Below are positions 16,592 through 27,639 of a DNA stretch of 64,000 nt, piece by piece (positions within the stretch are counted from its first letter, which is position 1; the number at the start of each line of letters is the position of its first letter). Source of the stretch: a virus; the IMG/VR virus record IMGVR_UViG_3300020185_000037, positions 1-64,000 of that record; one strand, 5' to 3'. Both the position numbers and the translations under genes were made by a program. Under the pieces are notes generated by a model. That model ran no database searches. It had not been told where the DNA came from and worked only from the letters and a program-made list of their open reading frames with translations.

Positions 16592-17820
16592 TATGGTTGA
16601 TATGTTAAATTATTAGCTCCTAAATAAATCATATAACCAACAGTTGATGTTTGTGGTGAAAGATCTACAGTTTTAGCACCCTCGGAACTAGTTGTATTAT
16701 TACTTAAGTATGTAACGTTGTTAGCACCAGAACCACCACCAACACCATAATTAGTAGCTGGTACAGTATGTGTATGATTGTCTGCTGTTTGTACGGATGT
16801 TAAATCGGCAACACTATTAGCACCATATTTACCACTATTTAAATCCTTAGATGCCGGTGAAGCCAAACCGCTCTTTGAAAAACCTAATGGGAATCTATCT
16901 GCCATGTCAGGTACTGTGTAAGAAACACCACCGCCACTCCAAGTTCTACCATTACAATAATACCAACCGGCCCATGCGCCTTTACCCCTACCATAATACG
17001 TAGGTGAGCCTGGCAGGCTGGCAGATGGTTCCCACTCAACATATGTGTATGTTAGATTAAAGGGTGGTGTACCTGTATATGCGTTGTAAATAAATGAAGG
17101 TATCATTACAATAGTACCAATCGGTGTTTCAAAAGCAGGTGCCCATGCAGCTGTACCAGATGCATCTGATGATGTTAACACCTTACCAGTACCGGGTGTA
17201 CCCGATGTAATTTTCAAACCAGAATTAATTTCAAGGTTTGAATTAAATTGAGAAGTACCACTAGATAAAATAACTTCGTTGTTTGAATTATTTAATATAA
17301 TTCTATTACCATTAAATTTATAATCAATAGATGATGGTGAACCAAGCGTATTTGTAACAAATTGAAGTTCTCTAGTACCTGAAGTTTCAGAATAAGTTAT
17401 ATCGATATATTCAGATGACGTTTGTGTACTTAGTCTAAGTTGTCTAGCTATCGCAGGTGTTGATTTAATATTTAAAACAGAATCTGAATATCCAGTTAGT
17501 GATGCTGGATTAGTTTCTCCTAAAACTAAAGTAGTAGCAGTACCCTGTGTTGAAACACTAGGCGTGAGTGTAAAATTATTAGGTAAAACACCAACCTTGT
17601 CAAAATAATCTGTTGAAAGTCCAGTCGGACCCTGCGGTCCAGTTTGACCCTGTGCACCTTGTGCTCCAGTTGAACCAATAGCACCTGAAGCACCTTGTGA
17701 CCCTATAGATCCTACAGGACCTCCACCATTTGCAACAACTTGATCAAAATTGTAATTAATCTTTTCATTCACCTGGCTAGATGAATCAGTTGAAAGTATT
17801 TCTTTAATGTTAATAGCCAT
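16591..17820 (-). CDS. Collagen-like tail fibre with tail-collar domain
   Basis: This 409-residue protein has an N-terminal attachment region, a short collagen-like run of G-x-y triplets at about 35-67 (GSQGASGAIG, GPQGPTG), a beta region, and from about 235 a phage tail-collar type domain: GTIVMIPSF, WYYCNGRTWSGGG, VPDMADRFPLGF and the closing VGYMIYLG. The domain is found in T4 gp12 and many receptor-binding short fibres. It probably contacts the host surface. Being a trimer is family knowledge. Confidence 0.85.
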   Translation of the reverse strand: MAINIKEILSTDSSSQVNEKINYNFDQVVANGGGPVGSIGSQGASGAIGSTGAQGAQGQTGPQGPTGLSTDYFDKVGVLPNNFTLTPSVSTQGTATTLVLGETNPASLTGYSDSVLNIKSTPAIARQLRLSTQTSSEYIDITYSETSGTRELQFVTNTLGSPSSIDYKFNGNRIILNNSNNEVILSSGTSQFNSNLEINSGLKITSGTPGTGKVLTSSDASGTAAWAPAFETPIGTIVMIPSFIYNAYTGTPPFNLTYTYVEWEPSASLPGSPTYYGRGKGAWAGWYYCNGRTWSGGGVSYTVPDMADRFPLGFSKSGLASPASKDLNSGKYGANSVADLTSVQTADNHTHTVPATNYGVGGGSGANNVTYLSNNTTSSEGAKTVDLSPQTSTVGYMIYLGANNLTYQP

Positions 17821-17826
17821 CTTATG

Positions 17827-20800
17827 TTAGCTGTTTATTTTTGTATAGATATAGAACTGATGTTTGAAACCAGGCCTCTTATTATATATTACTTTTATAT
17901 TCAATGGATTTTTCACGTCATACTCTAATCTAAATGAAGTGTCTTCTACAAATCTAGAATCTAAAATATCATTTAAACTATTAATTGAAGCAACCTCACT
18001 ACTTAATATTTGCTTAGACGGTGTATTAAATAATCTAACCTCATTTATATTTAACAACTTGAGCATATTAACTTCAATATACTTTTTAATATCATCATCA
18101 AGCGTCGTTTTGTCACCATATGAATTTGATGCTAATACATATTTTTTAATATATGCACCTGCGTTGTCATCGATTAAAACATTTGTAAGTCTGTTACCTA
18201 AGTATAAATCTATATACACGTTATCATTGTCTTCAAATAAAACAACATCACCATTATAAGTACCCGTGCTTTTAATAGCTTTCATATCTGATAAACCTGT
18301 AGCTAATTTAGTATTAGGATATGAAGTAATTTCATATTGGTTTTTAGGTAGATTTAATGTTGACGCAAGAAATGCGCTTTCTTCATACGCTGAAAGTGTG
18401 CCATATACATTAATGTTTTGATTTTGAATACCATTCTTAATATAGTATTCATCCTCCCATGAAGACCTAAATACATTAACGTCTCTTTTATCAATAGCTA
18501 TTTCACTAATAAGTCTGTATACTGGTGGCGTTGTACTATTTGATAGTTTAAGAATACCGTCTGCCTTTTCAGGATTAATTTTATGGTAATTTAAGTTTTC
18601 AATTACACCCCATTTATCATGACCTTCATATTGTGCCGATCCAAATACAATACCCATTCTATTATATCTATTATAAAGTATCTTCTCTCTTGGATCTTCT
18701 ACAGTCAACACGTCACCGTCATCAAATATCTGTGAAGTTTTATAAGGTCTGTACATATCTGTAAATGAAACTACAGTCCTTGTTAATGGTGTATAATCAC
18801 CAGACATTCTAATAAGTTCAGTGGTATATGGTGTATCACGTTCATTAACAACATATCCAACTTTTCCAGCACTAACCTTAAATGTTTCAGGCTTATTAGG
18901 GTCAGATGATGTAGTTAATTTAGATTGCTTTTTAACATAATGACCATCTTCAATATTTAATATAAATCTATTATTATTAATAGTACCATCAGTTTCTACT
19001 GTAATATATTCAACTTTTTCAGTATCATTTAAATTTAATAAATCAACTATAGATTTAGTCGATATAGATTCAAATGTTGCCTTAGCAAGATTATAACCAC
19101 CACCGATATATGTAAAATCTTTACCTATACCAAAAGTTGATGGCTCTTGTGTAATTGCAAGGAAATTTGTTTTGCTTTCATTTTGTATTTTACCAGGTTG
19201 TCCATCAACCGCAATTACAGTTAATCTAGATGAATTTTCAACACTTATAACTGGTAACACCCAAGTATCATTAGCGTAATCAAATTTAATAACATTATAA
19301 CCGCCGTCTTCGTTTATTTGAATGTCTTTTATAAAATCAACACCAACACCCGTTACGTTTATGGTTTTTGGATCATTATCTAATTGAACACTAAAATCTA
19401 AATAACCATTTATTTTAGTATCTGATAAATTACCAAAACTATCAGAAAAACTTTTTAAATGATATAATAATTTTCTATTAACAAAAAGTGCATTTTGTTC
19501 GGTTGTTAAAACTTCAATATAAATTGTAATAGTTTTAAATTCTTTATTTTGAATAACTTTAATAGTTGAGTCATCTACACTTTGATTAGCTTTATAATTT
19601 AAGACAGCACTAAACTTATAGTCGTTAAACTCAGCCGTGTTAATTAAGTTTTTAGGATTAAGTTCTGTAAACTCTTTTCTTGCAAAGGCTTTAACCTTAA
19701 GACCTCTAAACATAGTTTCAGCAGGCGCATTAACAGAACCCTTTACAAAGGTAGTATATTTTTTTGTTATTACAGCTGGCGCAAACCCAACACCCGTAAT
19801 ATCAAAACCATCATATACAAATAAACTATTAAACCAATCATTATTAATATCCATTAATTTTGAAGCATCTAATTCAATGCTTAACTCTGGTTGTAAATAC
19901 GAATAATTACTTTTTATAAAATCTAAAGCGTTTGATTTTTGTAAAGGATCGGTTGCATCATAATAATTAGGGTGGCCATAAATATAGTACCACTCATGTG
20001 TCATAGCATCTGCATTAGTGCCATCAATCTTTATATTAGGTGCAAAATTAGTTTTACCAAAAGCTTCACTCATTGAAAGCATATATGGATTTTCTCTAAC
20101 GTTTACACCATCTAAATATCTCCACTTATTTATAGTAGGTATAATTCTAGAAGTTAGTGCTAATTCTTTTATATAGTTTTCTTGTAGTCTATCATATTCA
20201 GAATAAATTTTAGATACACCAGAAGATGTTATTGTAACTTCCTGTTTGATATTTTCAAGACCTTTAAAGAAATTAAACGATGGGGTATTGAAGTCATTAA
20301 GATTATCAATATAATTGGTATCTACACCCGAGTCTACATCTTCATATTGCAGTTCTTTAGGTTTTGAATGCATTGTTGAAAAGAAATCAAAATCAAAATC
20401 AACAAAATCAAAAGCTTCGAACTTACCAAACGTAACCTTGTTCTCTATCCATAAACTTAAACTAGAATCTTGTACATTTATTGAGTCAATTGATTTATCA
20501 ACACAAACTCTATATTTATTATCAAATACAGGGTCCGCAACCACTTCAATAACCTTTGCAAAAGTATTACCTGATTTAATATAAGTATCACCACTTAAAT
20601 CACCAATCTCTTCAAACTCTATTAATAAAGAATTTCCAATTGCAGAGCCACCAACCATACCGTGTATTGTATAATCAGTATCAAAACTTGGGCTTATAAA
20701 TGTTAAATCAATATCTGGGTTTAATAAGCTAGTTTCAATATTTAAATATGTGGGTACTGTAACGCCATCATTTTTAATAGCTAAAAATGCATTCCCAACA

Positions 20801-22284
20801 CGATTGCCAGAAATATAATTACTTATAATAATGTTAGTTTTATCTAAACTTATTTTAAATTCAGAATCTAAAATACTATTCATTGCATTTCTAAGTGCAA
20901 ATGTAATTTGTTCAAGTGAACCGTTGTTTGAATATTTTAAACCATCATGTGTACCAGCGGCCAACGCTGAATCCGCATATATTTTAAATAACTCAATATT
21001 ACCACTAGCTTTAACTTCGTTAGTAGCCGCTAATATAATATGTTCTGAAGAATCTGGTCTTTCAACAACTGATAATTTTATAAAGTCTCGATTATCATCA
21101 ATGATACCCGATATATTTAAAGTATCATTTTTCTTAATAAACTTGTCGGTTGAATTTACATTAAATGCAGCAACATTAAATTGACCAATTACAATACCGT
21201 CATTTGATTTAAGATTCTTAACGTGACCAAACCCATTATTAAATTTAACCCATTGTAAAATAGGTAAATCTAATTCATCATATGGCAACATATTAATAGC
21301 GGTTAGTTGCGGTGACGTTCCAGTTAAATCAAAATTAGTTTCTACAGTTGAATTATCAAAGTAGAGTACATCTTTTCTATAATCAGTATGCTTAAACGAA
21401 CCCTCTTCATGTTCATTAACATAAATTCCAATATATCTGTTTACATCATATGCGTTATCAAAATCTTCAAATAAAAATTCCAGATTAATAACATCTGCAC
21501 TAACAAGTGAATTTCTTTTAAAACCCTCTGTTATAAATTGATTGTTTAATATTTCAAGGTTATCTGTTTTAATAAAATTATCTGAAACATATTCACCCTT
21601 AGATGCGAAACCACCTTTAACTAAATCAATACCATTCCATAACGTCTTTTCATTTTTTTCAAAAGAAAATGTTAATGGTGCTATTGGTTTTTCAGTGTTG
21701 TTCGCGAATGTATTTAAATACTGTCCTACTTTGCTTTTAGGTCTAAGGTCAAATGTTTTGACAATAGTAGCATTAGACAACATATCAACTAATCTAGTAT
21801 TTATATTACTTAATTCATCAGTTAATACACTATCAGAAACAGGTTCTTCAATTCTATAGATTACAAAATATTCTGGAAGTACTTTATCGATTTTAAGCGG
21901 TGCCATAAATCTAATGTTTTCACTATAGATATTATAGCTATTTAGGCGAGCACCATAGTTATATTGTTCTTCGTATTGCTTATTGTATAGTTTATATACT
22001 GAAGTGTCTGAATCTCTCCTAAGAGGTTCATACACAAGTTCTAACGGTGTGTTTTTATAATACGCCGCAAGGTCATATGCATAATGCCCACTTGGGTCAA
22101 TAGAATATCTCTTGTACTTTTGATTACTAAGAGTTTTATTAGCGCTAAAGCTATCTAAAAAAATGTCACCCGACGAGTCAACGACGAGTTTAACATTTGA
22201 AGAAAGAGCTGGATTGGTTCTTAATATTACCTGACTCTTACCCTCAATAGAATTTTTATTAGCATCAAAGTTGATTGTAGCCAT
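17827..22284 (-). CDS. Very large virion structural protein
   Basis: The 1485-residue protein is the largest in the window. It is rich in N, D, K and aromatic residues, beta-rich in appearance, and shows no enzyme motif or signal peptide. A late-type GATATATA element lies 32-41 bases upstream. Its place between the collagen-like fibre and other long structural genes suggests a baseplate-peripheral or fibre component. No family recognised. Confidence 0.7.
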   Translation of the reverse strand: MATINFDANKNSIEGKSQVILRTNPALSSNVKLVVDSSGDIFLDSFSANKTLSNQKYKRYSIDPSGHYAYDLAAYYKNTPLELVYEPLRRDSDTSVYKLYNKQYEEQYNYGARLNSYNIYSENIRFMAPLKIDKVLPEYFVIYRIEEPVSDSVLTDELSNINTRLVDMLSNATIVKTFDLRPKSKVGQYLNTFANNTEKPIAPLTFSFEKNEKTLWNGIDLVKGGFASKGEYVSDNFIKTDNLEILNNQFITEGFKRNSLVSADVINLEFLFEDFDNAYDVNRYIGIYVNEHEEGSFKHTDYRKDVLYFDNSTVETNFDLTGTSPQLTAINMLPYDELDLPILQWVKFNNGFGHVKNLKSNDGIVIGQFNVAAFNVNSTDKFIKKNDTLNISGIIDDNRDFIKLSVVERPDSSEHIILAATNEVKASGNIELFKIYADSALAAGTHDGLKYSNNGSLEQITFALRNAMNSILDSEFKISLDKTNIIISNYISGNRVGNAFLAIKNDGVTVPTYLNIETSLLNPDIDLTFISPSFDTDYTIHGMVGGSAIGNSLLIEFEEIGDLSGDTYIKSGNTFAKVIEVVADPVFDNKYRVCVDKSIDSINVQDSSLSLWIENKVTFGKFEAFDFVDFDFDFFSTMHSKPKELQYEDVDSGVDTNYIDNLNDFNTPSFNFFKGLENIKQEVTITSSGVSKIYSEYDRLQENYIKELALTSRIIPTINKWRYLDGVNVRENPYMLSMSEAFGKTNFAPNIKIDGTNADAMTHEWYYIYGHPNYYDATDPLQKSNALDFIKSNYSYLQPELSIELDASKLMDINNDWFNSLFVYDGFDITGVGFAPAVITKKYTTFVKGSVNAPAETMFRGLKVKAFARKEFTELNPKNLINTAEFNDYKFSAVLNYKANQSVDDSTIKVIQNKEFKTITIYIEVLTTEQNALFVNRKLLYHLKSFSDSFGNLSDTKINGYLDFSVQLDNDPKTINVTGVGVDFIKDIQINEDGGYNVIKFDYANDTWVLPVISVENSSRLTVIAVDGQPGKIQNESKTNFLAITQEPSTFGIGKDFTYIGGGYNLAKATFESISTKSIVDLLNLNDTEKVEYITVETDGTINNNRFILNIEDGHYVKKQSKLTTSSDPNKPETFKVSAGKVGYVVNERDTPYTTELIRMSGDYTPLTRTVVSFTDMYRPYKTSQIFDDGDVLTVEDPREKILYNRYNRMGIVFGSAQYEGHDKWGVIENLNYHKINPEKADGILKLSNSTTPPVYRLISEIAIDKRDVNVFRSSWEDEYYIKNGIQNQNINVYGTLSAYEESAFLASTLNLPKNQYEITSYPNTKLATGLSDMKAIKSTGTYNGDVVLFEDNDNVYIDLYLGNRLTNVLIDDNAGAYIKKYVLASNSYGDKTTLDDDIKKYIEVNMLKLLNINEVRLFNTPSKQILSSEVASINSLNDILDSRFVEDTSFRLEYDVKNPLNIKVIYNKRPGFKHQFYIYTKINS

Positions 22285-22315
22285 TAATCTATGATATATT
22301 TATAAGTACTTGACT

Positions 22316-22325
22316 TATATATCTA
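22316..22325 (-). promoter_or_regulatory. Late-type promoter element
   Basis: AGATATATAA on the minus strand lies in the 48-base gap before the ATG at 22284, leaving room for a leader of about 25 bases. Confidence 0.5.
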
Positions 22326-22332
22326 GAATAAT

Positions 22333-25300
22333 TTAAGGCTTATACTTTGCAAAGACTTCTAAGTCAATTGAAAATTGATTATCATAACTGTCAAGTATAT
22401 CAATACCAATTCTTTTGGAATAAGTTAAGTTACTGTATAAACCATCTTTATTTCCACCTATATAACCAACACCTGAAACGGAGCTACCAGAATAATCCGT
22501 CATTCTATACTGGAAACTAATATCAATAGAAACACCATTACCACTACCCATGCCAATAATATATTTACCGGATGTATTATCAGCATCAACCCTTAATTGG
22601 TCAATCGATAACGGTGACATAAATAAGTAAGCACCACATGAATTACCACCTAATAAATACTGGTCATTTGGTTCAAAGGCCATTTTAACAGTTCTTTGTA
22701 ATCCCGCATCATAATAATATGCAGTTTGTTGACCGTTAACATTTAATGTTTTAGCATGCGCTATTGTTGATTTAACATCTGAATAAGCGCCATTGTGTTT
22801 ATTTAATTCAGGATGATCAATATGTAAAAGCACACTATTGTTATAATCAATAATGGAGGCATCAAAACCATTAGTATAACCAGCTTCAGGTATATACACA
22901 TTAGCTGACGGATTACTCCAAGTACCTTTAAATATGTAACCAACTGGATCAGGACCCATAATACCGTAATCGTCTAATTCCGGAATTGAATACTCATAAA
23001 TTAATTCACCAGAATCATTACTCGTATTAATATCATTAGTTACATATAATTCAGTATCATTAGCAATGTTTTTAAATCTAGAATACGCATACTGACCTCT
23101 TAGTTGGCCGGATTGGTATGGCGCTTCATTAAAATACGTTTGTGTTAAATCTGCAGATGTTGTATTTTGATATAATGTAGGTACTAAATCATATTTACCA
23201 TTAATTTTATAATATGTATCACTAGCGATAAAAGCATCTGCCACAGCATTTGGTGCAACACCAAAACCGTTATTTGTACTATCTGATGAGTTGTATGCTA
23301 CTTTATTTCTATCACCGCTAATTCTAGACACAAGCTCCAGTGGTGTTGCTTGAGAATTTTCAAGTATTAGTTTGAAAGTTTTAGTTACAATATGACCTTT
23401 CTTAACATCTAGGTTTGAAACTTCATCAGTATAGTATCCTGCAAAGATTGACTTAACCGTATTATTTTGAAGTGTTTCAGTTGTGCCATCTTCTTTTTGA
23501 AGTTTTACAACTAGTTCACCCAGTATTGTCTCAATTTTAGCTTTTAACGTATCAATCTCTAATTGCATGGCAAGAAGCTTATCATAAATAGAAATAGGCA
23601 CTTGTTCATCAGTTACAAAACCAGATGTTATAGTAGTGGCTGTGTGTGCAAAATATTTGTCGCCAACCGAAAAAGAATCATTTACGTGTTTGTATATACC
23701 AACACTTTGTAATTCCTCTATAAGTTTAACCTTAGCAACCTCAGATGTATTTGAATCAACTAAGTTAACGACTGAATTAGTTGACACTAAACCATTAGGG
23801 AATGGTACCCTTACAATTTTAGACCATTCTGATTCTAATGGATTTGATGGCCAACCAGCCTCAGAAATAGATTTAACTCTAAACTCAACAGTTTCACCAG
23901 ATTGAATAGGTATGTTAAGTTGATTAATATTAATCTCTTGGCTGTTTTCAACATTTTCAGCTTCCCAAAAGTATTTACCAGTTACTGGGTCTTTTGATCT
24001 TTTTCTTACCTTACCGGCAACTTCAGTCCAATTTGAGAATGAACCTGTAACACCATCAGTACCTAATTCTATTTGTTCAGATTTAGCAGGTGTACCATCA
24101 GTTGATAAGTACCTGTATTGAACTTTAAATTGAACAATTTTTTGTGGTAAAGTATCTGCAGCTAATTTAGCATCAGGAATATTCCAGAAACCTCTTACCC
24201 TATATTTAGGTGCAATATTACTTATATTTGTTGTTTCAGCAATAGTTTTAATCTCACTAACCAATGAAGTATACAGATTTGAGTCTGTAGTTCTTTGATT
24301 AATTAAGTTTATAAGCTCATTACTATCTCTATCTTTTTCTACAGTCGACGAATATTTTTTAGTAGCAATCGCCGCTTTTTTAGATGTAATATCTTCATCA
24401 AATCTTTTAATTGAACTTTCTGCTGAAACCTTATTAGCATTAAGTGATTTGATTCTATTGAATGTTTCACTTTCAGTAAGGTGTGTATTAACCTGTGTTA
24501 CCTTGAAATTACTTGGCTCTAGAGTTGGTGCATCTGGCGTAACACCTAATGTTGAAGGTGGTATTGAATCTTCTTTAAGTGCTTTAATCATTTGACCAAA
24601 ATCAGCAACCTCATCTTTATAGAAATTAGCTAAAGTTTGAACTTCACCATCTTCTCTAGTAATGATTAAATCATTTGTATAAAAAGCAGTACCCGGTGAC
24701 CATTGTTCAGCTTCTAGGTTTGATTCAGCATCAACCGGCTTAATGAATGCAACCATTCTTTCGTCAAAGCCTACAGCAATATCAATCGCATCATATGCTT
24801 CTTTACCCTTGTATATCTTTAATTGATTAAGGCCAACCTTTACAGATTCATAACCCTCTAATAGAAGTAGCTCAACCTCAAGTGTATCTGCATTTAAAGA
24901 AACGACTCTATATTTAGTTGAGTTGTTACCAGAGTTAACTAATACTTCGTCACCTACTTTTAATGACTCTGTTTCAGTCATTGTTTTTTCAGCATCGTTA
25001 TAACTAAAAGTATTAACCGTATAAAGTTTTATTGTTTTAGTTTGAGTAACACCATCAACTGTAATATTTCTTTGAGTTGTTCTAATTTTAGAAACGTCAA
25101 ACCCGCCATTGTATTGTGACGACCTAACCGGAGCGTCAATAACTTCTTCATCAACAACATATCTAATGTTGTTTGTGGCAAAGTCAGAAAGCATTTGATT
25201 AACATCTAACGTGTCCGTACCTTTAATGTTAGTATCGAACCAGTCTACAGAGTTAGCGTCATTAGAATCAATGATGTACCTTGCTAATTTAATCTTTTCA

Positions 25301-25734
25301 GTGTTAGTTGGCACTTGACCGTTTACATCAAGTTGAACTTGAAGTAGTGGGTTTAGGAATGATTCAAAAAAGTTATTTGTTTTAGTAACAAAAGTAGTCG
25401 GCGCTGAAATTGAAGTTACAGACTTTGCAGGTGTCTTTAATTTAGATTTAGTAATTTGTCTAAATGTGCCATCTGGCATTTTAACAGTAGCATCACCTGA
25501 CGAAAGTCCAGATAAAGACTTAAAGTTTGTATCTAGTCTTTCAATCTCTCTTTTCAAATAACCAAACGCAGGCACTTGAACCGTCTTAAGGTTACCTTGC
25601 TCGTCAAATAGGTCTAATGAAACCGTCTTTTTATCAGTTGTTATTGCCTCAGAAATCTTTTCAAAGTTTTCTATAGAGTTCTGGTTCATTTCCAGAAACT
25701 GTCTGATAATTTGTGATATACTATTATTTGCCAT
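22333..25734 (-). CDS. Large virion protein with fibronectin type III-like domain
   Basis: The 1133-residue protein begins with a helical region (ISQIIRQFLEMNQNSIENFEKI). A coiled coil lies near 425-500. A fibronectin type III-like domain follows at about 520-645, with VQFKVQYRYLS, VEFRVKSISEAGWPS and a closing SEWSKIVRVPFP. The C-terminal third is beta-rich. Such a layout fits a long tail or baseplate appendage. It starts just after the stop of the 627-residue structural gene upstream. Confidence 0.7.
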   Translation of the reverse strand: MANNSISQIIRQFLEMNQNSIENFEKISEAITTDKKTVSLDLFDEQGNLKTVQVPAFGYLKREIERLDTNFKSLSGLSSGDATVKMPDGTFRQITKSKLKTPAKSVTSISAPTTFVTKTNNFFESFLNPLLQVQLDVNGQVPTNTEKIKLARYIIDSNDANSVDWFDTNIKGTDTLDVNQMLSDFATNNIRYVVDEEVIDAPVRSSQYNGGFDVSKIRTTQRNITVDGVTQTKTIKLYTVNTFSYNDAEKTMTETESLKVGDEVLVNSGNNSTKYRVVSLNADTLEVELLLLEGYESVKVGLNQLKIYKGKEAYDAIDIAVGFDERMVAFIKPVDAESNLEAEQWSPGTAFYTNDLIITREDGEVQTLANFYKDEVADFGQMIKALKEDSIPPSTLGVTPDAPTLEPSNFKVTQVNTHLTESETFNRIKSLNANKVSAESSIKRFDEDITSKKAAIATKKYSSTVEKDRDSNELINLINQRTTDSNLYTSLVSEIKTIAETTNISNIAPKYRVRGFWNIPDAKLAADTLPQKIVQFKVQYRYLSTDGTPAKSEQIELGTDGVTGSFSNWTEVAGKVRKRSKDPVTGKYFWEAENVENSQEININQLNIPIQSGETVEFRVKSISEAGWPSNPLESEWSKIVRVPFPNGLVSTNSVVNLVDSNTSEVAKVKLIEELQSVGIYKHVNDSFSVGDKYFAHTATTITSGFVTDEQVPISIYDKLLAMQLEIDTLKAKIETILGELVVKLQKEDGTTETLQNNTVKSIFAGYYTDEVSNLDVKKGHIVTKTFKLILENSQATPLELVSRISGDRNKVAYNSSDSTNNGFGVAPNAVADAFIASDTYYKINGKYDLVPTLYQNTTSADLTQTYFNEAPYQSGQLRGQYAYSRFKNIANDTELYVTNDINTSNDSGELIYEYSIPELDDYGIMGPDPVGYIFKGTWSNPSANVYIPEAGYTNGFDASIIDYNNSVLLHIDHPELNKHNGAYSDVKSTIAHAKTLNVNGQQTAYYYDAGLQRTVKMAFEPNDQYLLGGNSCGAYLFMSPLSIDQLRVDADNTSGKYIIGMGSGNGVSIDISFQYRMTDYSGSSVSGVGYIGGNKDGLYSNLTYSKRIGIDILDSYDNQFSIDLEVFAKYKP

Positions 25735-25735
25735 C

Positions 25736-27619
25736 TTATCTTAATACGTCTGCTACGAACGTTAATGTTACTTGGTTTGTACACACAAGCTCAATGTAAG
25801 GTTTACCACCTCTTAGTTCAGTATTAGCAATTTGCTTAATCTGTTTCCAACCATTGTTTTTGTTTGTATAAAAAACGATGTTATAGTCGTTCATGTCTAG
25901 AGTATTATCAAAAACCAACTTAAGTGATTGACCGTCTTTCCATGATGTCGTACTATCATCTATGTATATATTTATATTATTATTAGCTACTCCGTTTGAT
26001 AATGGCACTCTTACCATATTTTCAAATGCTTTAAGTCTAACGTAAATGCCAGTTGCTGAAGCATTAGATGCGTCATATTCAACTAGTTTATTACCTGATT
26101 CTAAATTAACATTATTCCATTCAAGCATGTTTAATAATCTGTAACCCTGAACGTCATTATTGATTTTGATTTTATTAGGCGTTGATTTATCAACTTTAGT
26201 ACCCAAGCCATCAAAGATAACGTTTGTATTGTATTGAACTTCTGTTGGTATAGTACCATTAATAATACTGTTAAGTCTTCTATTGATATCAGTAATCATA
26301 TCAAGCAGTGAAGCTTCATCAGCGTAATTTAAAGATGCATTTTGTATTTGTGTTTCAAGGTCCGCTATTGTATTAGACATTTCTTGAGCATCCTCAGAAG
26401 ATAGAATCATGTTCTCCATGATATCTAACCTATCAGCAATACCGTCATATCTTGAATTTGCTTGTAGTAATAGTTTTGTAGCATTCTCTAATACAGTAGT
26501 TGTATCAAAGAAAAGATCCATTGAGAATGTTGTAAAGTCATTGATTGTATTTTCAACACCAACATTGTCAAGAGACGTATTGTATTTAAGGTTTAGCTTT
26601 AAAGAGAACGCATTACCATTTAAACCAGTAATTGCGTTTGGCTTATACTTAATAAGCTCTCTAATATTACCATCAGTAAAGTTGTCTAATAAAAGAACAC
26701 CATATAAGTTTGTAGCTCTGTTACCTGGATTTGACTGTGAATATAAATCATAGTAAACAAGTACCGCGTTAAACTTAAAGTTACCACCTTTTTGTGAAAG
26801 GTCATGTAATGTATTAATTGATGAGTCAATATTTACAGCATAGTAGTTTGCTTCATCAAAATCAATACCAACCGCAGGTGCTGTATTTGTATTAATATCA
26901 TATACTGGATTAACACCATCAATATCATGTAGTGATGCAATACTTAAACCAGTAGGGTGTGTTGATCTACCTTCAATCGTACCACCCGGTGTTAATGTTA
27001 AACTAGTTGTATTGTAAGTATCTTCTTTTAATAATACGGTTGGCGTATAACCAACAGATGAAGGTACATTTACAAATACCTCTTGATATGTGTTTGCCGA
27101 GTAATTTTTATCATTGATAACATCAACAGTACCAACATATTTAATTACTTTTTCATAATCAGCACCGGTACCCGCTGTGTCATCTAGTTCAGTATATCTA
27201 CCGATAGATGAAACAGCTTCAGTAGATGTTGCTGTTCTAGTTCTTAAAACATCAACTGTTGATAGAAATTTAAAGAAAAGTCTTTCGGCATCACTTTGAT
27301 AAATTACAGGATCAAAGTCATCATCATTTCTAATGATTTCTTCTAGGTTAAGTGCATAATTTTGAAACGCGGTTGCCCAGTTTTGATTATCATCAATACT
27401 TGGAGTCCATGATGCGGCACCCTCATATAGTCTATCCCATTTGAAAGAATTACGTGTTGCACTTGAATTTACTTCTGGTAGGTCTAATAGTGCATAATGA
27501 GAAAACTCAAACTTTAAGTCTGGGTCTCCCTGTGCTCTAGTTAAATCTCTAGCAGCTGATGCAAAGGTGTACATTGTACCACCCTGATCTTGAACAGTTC
27601 TTACTAATGGTGTAGCCAT
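25736..27619 (-). CDS. Virion structural protein
   Basis: The 627-residue protein has an N-terminal segment (MATPLVRTVQDQGGTMYTF) followed by a beta-rich body, a short coiled coil near 400-445, and a C-terminal beta domain ending TLTFVADVLR. The composition and place among tail genes indicate a structural protein, possibly one that joins the wedge to peripheral fibres. No specific family recognised. Confidence 0.68.
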   Translation of the reverse strand: MATPLVRTVQDQGGTMYTFASAARDLTRAQGDPDLKFEFSHYALLDLPEVNSSATRNSFKWDRLYEGAASWTPSIDDNQNWATAFQNYALNLEEIIRNDDDFDPVIYQSDAERLFFKFLSTVDVLRTRTATSTEAVSSIGRYTELDDTAGTGADYEKVIKYVGTVDVINDKNYSANTYQEVFVNVPSSVGYTPTVLLKEDTYNTTSLTLTPGGTIEGRSTHPTGLSIASLHDIDGVNPVYDINTNTAPAVGIDFDEANYYAVNIDSSINTLHDLSQKGGNFKFNAVLVYYDLYSQSNPGNRATNLYGVLLLDNFTDGNIRELIKYKPNAITGLNGNAFSLKLNLKYNTSLDNVGVENTINDFTTFSMDLFFDTTTVLENATKLLLQANSRYDGIADRLDIMENMILSSEDAQEMSNTIADLETQIQNASLNYADEASLLDMITDINRRLNSIINGTIPTEVQYNTNVIFDGLGTKVDKSTPNKIKINNDVQGYRLLNMLEWNNVNLESGNKLVEYDASNASATGIYVRLKAFENMVRVPLSNGVANNNINIYIDDSTTSWKDGQSLKLVFDNTLDMNDYNIVFYTNKNNGWKQIKQIANTELRGGKPYIELVCTNQVTLTFVADVLR

Positions 27620-27639
27620 TTAATTTTTAAATCTTTTTA